From positions 1-32,084 of the forward strand of contig CAJQNW010000155.1 of NCBI GenBank assembly GCA_905479765.1: a stretch of 32,084 nucleotides of DNA. The letters run 5' to 3'. The notes beneath the pieces were generated by a model. The model worked only from the letters and a program-made list of their open reading frames with translations, was not told where the DNA came from and ran no database searches. Shown piece by piece: positions 29,255 through 32,084 of the stretch. A program made the translations under genes and the position numbers. Position 1 is the first letter of the stretch, and every line of letters begins with the position of its first letter. This DNA comes from an uncultured Tepidamorphus sp. (lineage in GTDB: Bacteria > Pseudomonadota > Alphaproteobacteria > Rhizobiales > Tepidamorphaceae).

Positions 29255-29927
29255 CCTCCTCCACCATCTCCTCGCGTGTGCCGGACAAAACGATCTCGCC
29301 ACGATCCATCACCGCGAAGCGGTCGGCAAGATCCCGGGCGAAATCGAAATACTGCTCGACCAGCAGAATCGCCATGTCGCCCTTGTCGCGAAGATAGGAT
29401 ATCGCGCGGCCGATGTCTTTGATGATCGAAGGCTGGATCCCCTCCGTCGGCTCGTCAAGGACCAGCAGGCGCGGCTGCGATACCAGCGCACGGGCGATCG
29501 CGAGCTGCTGCTGCTGGCCGCCCGACAGGTCGCCGCCCCGGCGCCGCTGCATGGATTTCAGCACCGGGAATAATTCGAATACCTCGTCGGACACGACGTG
29601 CTTCACGCCGCGCCCCAGCGCGGCGAACCCGGTTTCCAGGTTCTCGCGCACGGTGAGCAGCGGAAAGATCTCGCGGCCCTGCGGCACATAGGCGATACCG
29701 CGCCGGGCCCGGTCATAGGGCTTCAGGCCGCTGACATCGCCACCCTCCCAGACGATTTCGCCGGCGCTGACGGGATGCTGACCGACGATCGCCTTCAGCA
29801 GCGACGTCTTGCCGACACCGTTTCGCCCGAGCAGGCAGGTGACCTGCCCGGTTTCGGCGCTCAGCGAAACGTCCCAGAGCGCCTGGGCGGCGCCGTAGTG
29901 CAGATTGACGTGTTCGACATCAAGCAT
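29229..29927 (-). CDS. urtE: urea ABC transporter ATP-binding subunit UrtE
   Basis: 232 aa; HYGAAQALWDVSLSAETGQVTCLLGRNGVGKTSLLKAIVGQHPVSAG, SGGQQQQLAIARAL; LivF-like and adjacent to urtD and ureD. Confidence 0.93.
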
Positions 29928-29930
29928 GGT

Positions 29931-30683
29931 TCATCGTCCCAGATAGACTTCGACCACGCGCGGGTCGGCGGAGACATGGTCGAGGGTTCCCTCCGCCAGC
30001 ATAGAGCCCTCGTGCAGCACCGTGACCTTGACGCCGAGATCGCGCACGAAATCCATGTCGTGCTCGACGACGACGACAGACTGGGTCATGGCGATCTCCT
30101 TCAGCAGGATCGCCGTCTGCTCGGTTTCCGAATCCGTCATGCCCGCGGCCGGCTCGTCGACCAGCAGAAGCTTCGGCGCCTGGGCGAGCAGCATGCCGAT
30201 CTCCAGCCATTGCTTCTGGCCGTGGCTCAGGTTCGCGGCGAGTTCTTTCTGCTTCTCGGTCAGGCGGATCGTCGCCAGAAGCGCGTCGATTCGGTCGCGC
30301 TCTTCGCCGGTGGTGCGGTGGGCCAGCGTCGCGAACGGTCCGCGCGGCGCCTTCAGAGCGAGTTCGAGATTGTCCCAGACCGTATGGCTCTCGAACACGG
30401 TGGGGCGCTGGAACTTCCGGCCGATCCCGAGTTCGGCGATGTCGGTCTCGTCGAGCTTGGTAAGATCGGTCCCGCCCTGGAACAAGACGGTGCCTTCGTC
30501 CGGCCTGGTCTTGCCGGTGATCACATCCATCATGGTTGTCTTGCCGGCGCCGTTCGGACCGATGATCGCCCGCATTTCGCCCGCGGCGATAACCAGCGAC
30601 AGGGAATTCAGCGCCTTGAACCCGTCGAAGGAAACGCTGACGCCGTCGAGATAGAGCAGCGATGGGGTGATGGCCTCGGTCAT
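29931..30683 (-). CDS. urtD: urea ABC transporter ATP-binding protein UrtD
   Basis: LYLDGVSVSFDGFKALNSLSLVIAAGEMRAIIGPNGAGKTTMMDVITGKTRPDEG, LSHGQKQWLEIGMLLAQ is UrtD-like. ATG at 30683. Confidence 0.93.
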   Translation of the reverse strand: MTEAITPSLLYLDGVSVSFDGFKALNSLSLVIAAGEMRAIIGPNGAGKTTMMDVITGKTRPDEGTVLFQGGTDLTKLDETDIAELGIGRKFQRPTVFESHTVWDNLELALKAPRGPFATLAHRTTGEERDRIDALLATIRLTEKQKELAANLSHGQKQWLEIGMLLAQAPKLLLVDEPAAGMTDSETEQTAILLKEIAMTQSVVVVEHDMDFVRDLGVKVTVLHEGSMLAEGTLDHVSADPRVVEVYLGR

Positions 30684-30693
30684 AGCGCGCCTC

Positions 30694-31890
30694 CTATTCC
30701 GCCGGCTGGGGTTTGGGCGACTGGGGTTTGGGCCGCCGGCCGTCGGGTTCGACACCGGCCTCGGCCTCCTCGGAGGCTTCCCGCAATTCGGCCGCCGTCC
30801 GGCCTTTCGCGCGCTGGCCGTTCACGAATTGCGTAATGGTGCCGACGATACCCTTCGGCAGGAACAGCGTCACGGCGACGAACAAGCCGCCCAGCGCGAA
30901 CAGCCACAGGTTCGGCAGAGCCCCGGTGAAGTAAGTTTTCGCGTAGTTGACCAGCACCGCCCCGATCACCGGGCCGACCAGCGTGCCGCGCCCGCCGACG
31001 GCGACCCAGATGACCACCTCGATGGAATTGGCCGGTGCGAATTCGCTCGGGTTGATGATGCCGACCTGCGGCACGTAGAGCGCACCGGCGATACCCGCGA
31101 GCACCGCCGACAGCGTCCACACGAACAGCTTGTAGTGCTCGACCCGGTAGCCGAGGAACCGCGTCCGGCTTTCCGCGTCGCGCACCCCGACCAGCACCTT
31201 GCCGAGCTTGGAAGCGACCACGACACGGCAAATGACGAACCCGGCGGCAAGCGCCAGCGCCGAGGCCGCGAACAGGCCGGCGCGGGTTGAATCCGATTGT
31301 ATGTTGAAGCCGAGGATATCCTTGAAGTCGGTCAGCCCGTTGTTCCCGCCAAAGCCCATGTCGTTTCTAAAGAAGGCAAGCAGCAGAGCGTAGGTCATCG
31401 CCTGGGTGATGATCGACAGGTAGACGCCGGTAACCCGCGAGCGAAACGCGAACCAGCCGAACACGAAGGCCAGCACGCCGGGCACCAGTATCACCATCAG
31501 GGCGGCGAAGGCGAAATTATCGAAGCCGTACCAGTACCAGGGCAGTTCCTGCCAGTTGAGGAACACCATGAAGTCCGGCAGGTCCGGATTGCCATAGACG
31601 CCGCGGCTGCCGATCTGGCGCATCAGGTACATGCCCATCGCGTAGCCGCCGAGCGCGAAGAACGCGCCGTGGCCGAGCGACAGGATGCCGGCGAAACCCC
31701 AGATCAGATCGACCGACAGGGCCAGAAGCGCGAACGACAGGTATTTGCCGAACAGCGTCACCATGAAATTCGGCACGTGGAAGGGGCTCGAGGCCGGAAG
31801 CCCCAAATTGAGCGCCGGCACCAGCACGGCAATCGCCAGCAGGATGACCAGGAACGTCGTGGCGTAGCGGTTTAGGCCGTTGAGGATCAT
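30694..31890 (-). CDS. urtC: urea ABC transporter permease subunit UrtC
   Basis: ATG at 31890 in ORF 30694..32055; LivM-like DLIWGFAGILSLGHGAFFALGGYAMGMYLMRQIG. Confidence 0.93.
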   Translation of the reverse strand: MILNGLNRYATTFLVILLAIAVLVPALNLGLPASSPFHVPNFMVTLFGKYLSFALLALSVDLIWGFAGILSLGHGAFFALGGYAMGMYLMRQIGSRGVYGNPDLPDFMVFLNWQELPWYWYGFDNFAFAALMVILVPGVLAFVFGWFAFRSRVTGVYLSIITQAMTYALLLAFFRNDMGFGGNNGLTDFKDILGFNIQSDSTRAGLFAASALALAAGFVICRVVVASKLGKVLVGVRDAESRTRFLGYRVEHYKLFVWTLSAVLAGIAGALYVPQVGIINPSEFAPANSIEVVIWVAVGGRGTLVGPVIGAVLVNYAKTYFTGALPNLWLFALGGLFVAVTLFLPKGIVGTITQFVNGQRAKGRTAAELREASEEAEAGVEPDGRRPKPQSPKPQPAE

Positions 31891-32084
31891 GCCTCCACCG
31901 CCCGGCCCTTGAGCGCGAACAGGCCGCGCGGGCGCTTCTGGATGAACAGGATGATGAACACGAGCACCAGGATCTTGGCCAGCACGGCGCCGGCGTAGGG
32001 CTCCAGGAACTTGTTGACGACACCGAGCGTCATCGCGCCGACAAGCGTCCCCCACAGGTTCCCAACCCCGCCGAACACCACGAC
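31887..32084 (-). CDS. urtB: urea ABC transporter permease subunit UrtB (5' part beyond window)
   Basis: C-terminal VVFGGVGNLWGTLVGAMTLGVVNKFLEPYAGAVLAKILVLVFIILFIQKRPRGLFALKGRAVEA; open to window edge; ATGA overlap with urtC. Confidence 0.9.
   Translation of the reverse strand, partial: VVVFGGVGNLWGTLVGAMTLGVVNKFLEPYAGAVLAKILVLVFIILFIQKRPRGLFALKGRAVEA

Noticed and set aside
29598-30836. 412-aa + strand ORF
   Set aside because: Antisense to urtE/urtD, which carry clear ABC ATPase motifs.

Overview
GC-rich, gene-dense bacterial chromosomal window, probably alphaproteobacterial judging by gene content and composition. No phage, transposase, CRISPR, tRNA or rRNA was recognised. Contents from left to right: (i) a nitrogen-compound catabolism block with a TAXI-type TRAP solute-binding protein (runs off the left edge), two creatininase-family amidohydrolases, an 8-oxoguanine deaminase-like protein, RidA and a metallophosphoesterase. 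(ii) A + strand operon with an NMT1-like ABC importer (SBP, ATPase, permease), a cytosine deaminase-like amidohydrolase, an FAD-linked oxidase, two tandem flavodoxin-fold NAD(P)H oxidoreductases and a MarR regulator. (iii) A PLP aminotransferase. (iv) On the - strand, modE-like/modA/modB/modC. (v) A cation P-type ATPase and a fatty acid desaturase. (vi) A urease and urea-uptake locus on the - strand, urtB(partial)-urtC-urtD-urtE-ureD-ureAB(fused)-[lprI-like; diheme cytochrome c on +]-ureC-[membrane protein]-ureE-ureF-ureG-hupE/ureJ. The observations most worth following up are the possible undescribed N-heterocycle degradation operon, the uncharacterised membrane protein translationally embedded in the urease operon, the periplasmic gene pair that splits the urease structural genes, an HTH-only ModE with a perfect palindromic operator, and several intergenic palindromes or hairpins in leader regions. 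I found no clear evidence of a wholly novel system. The functional links are inferences from gene order.
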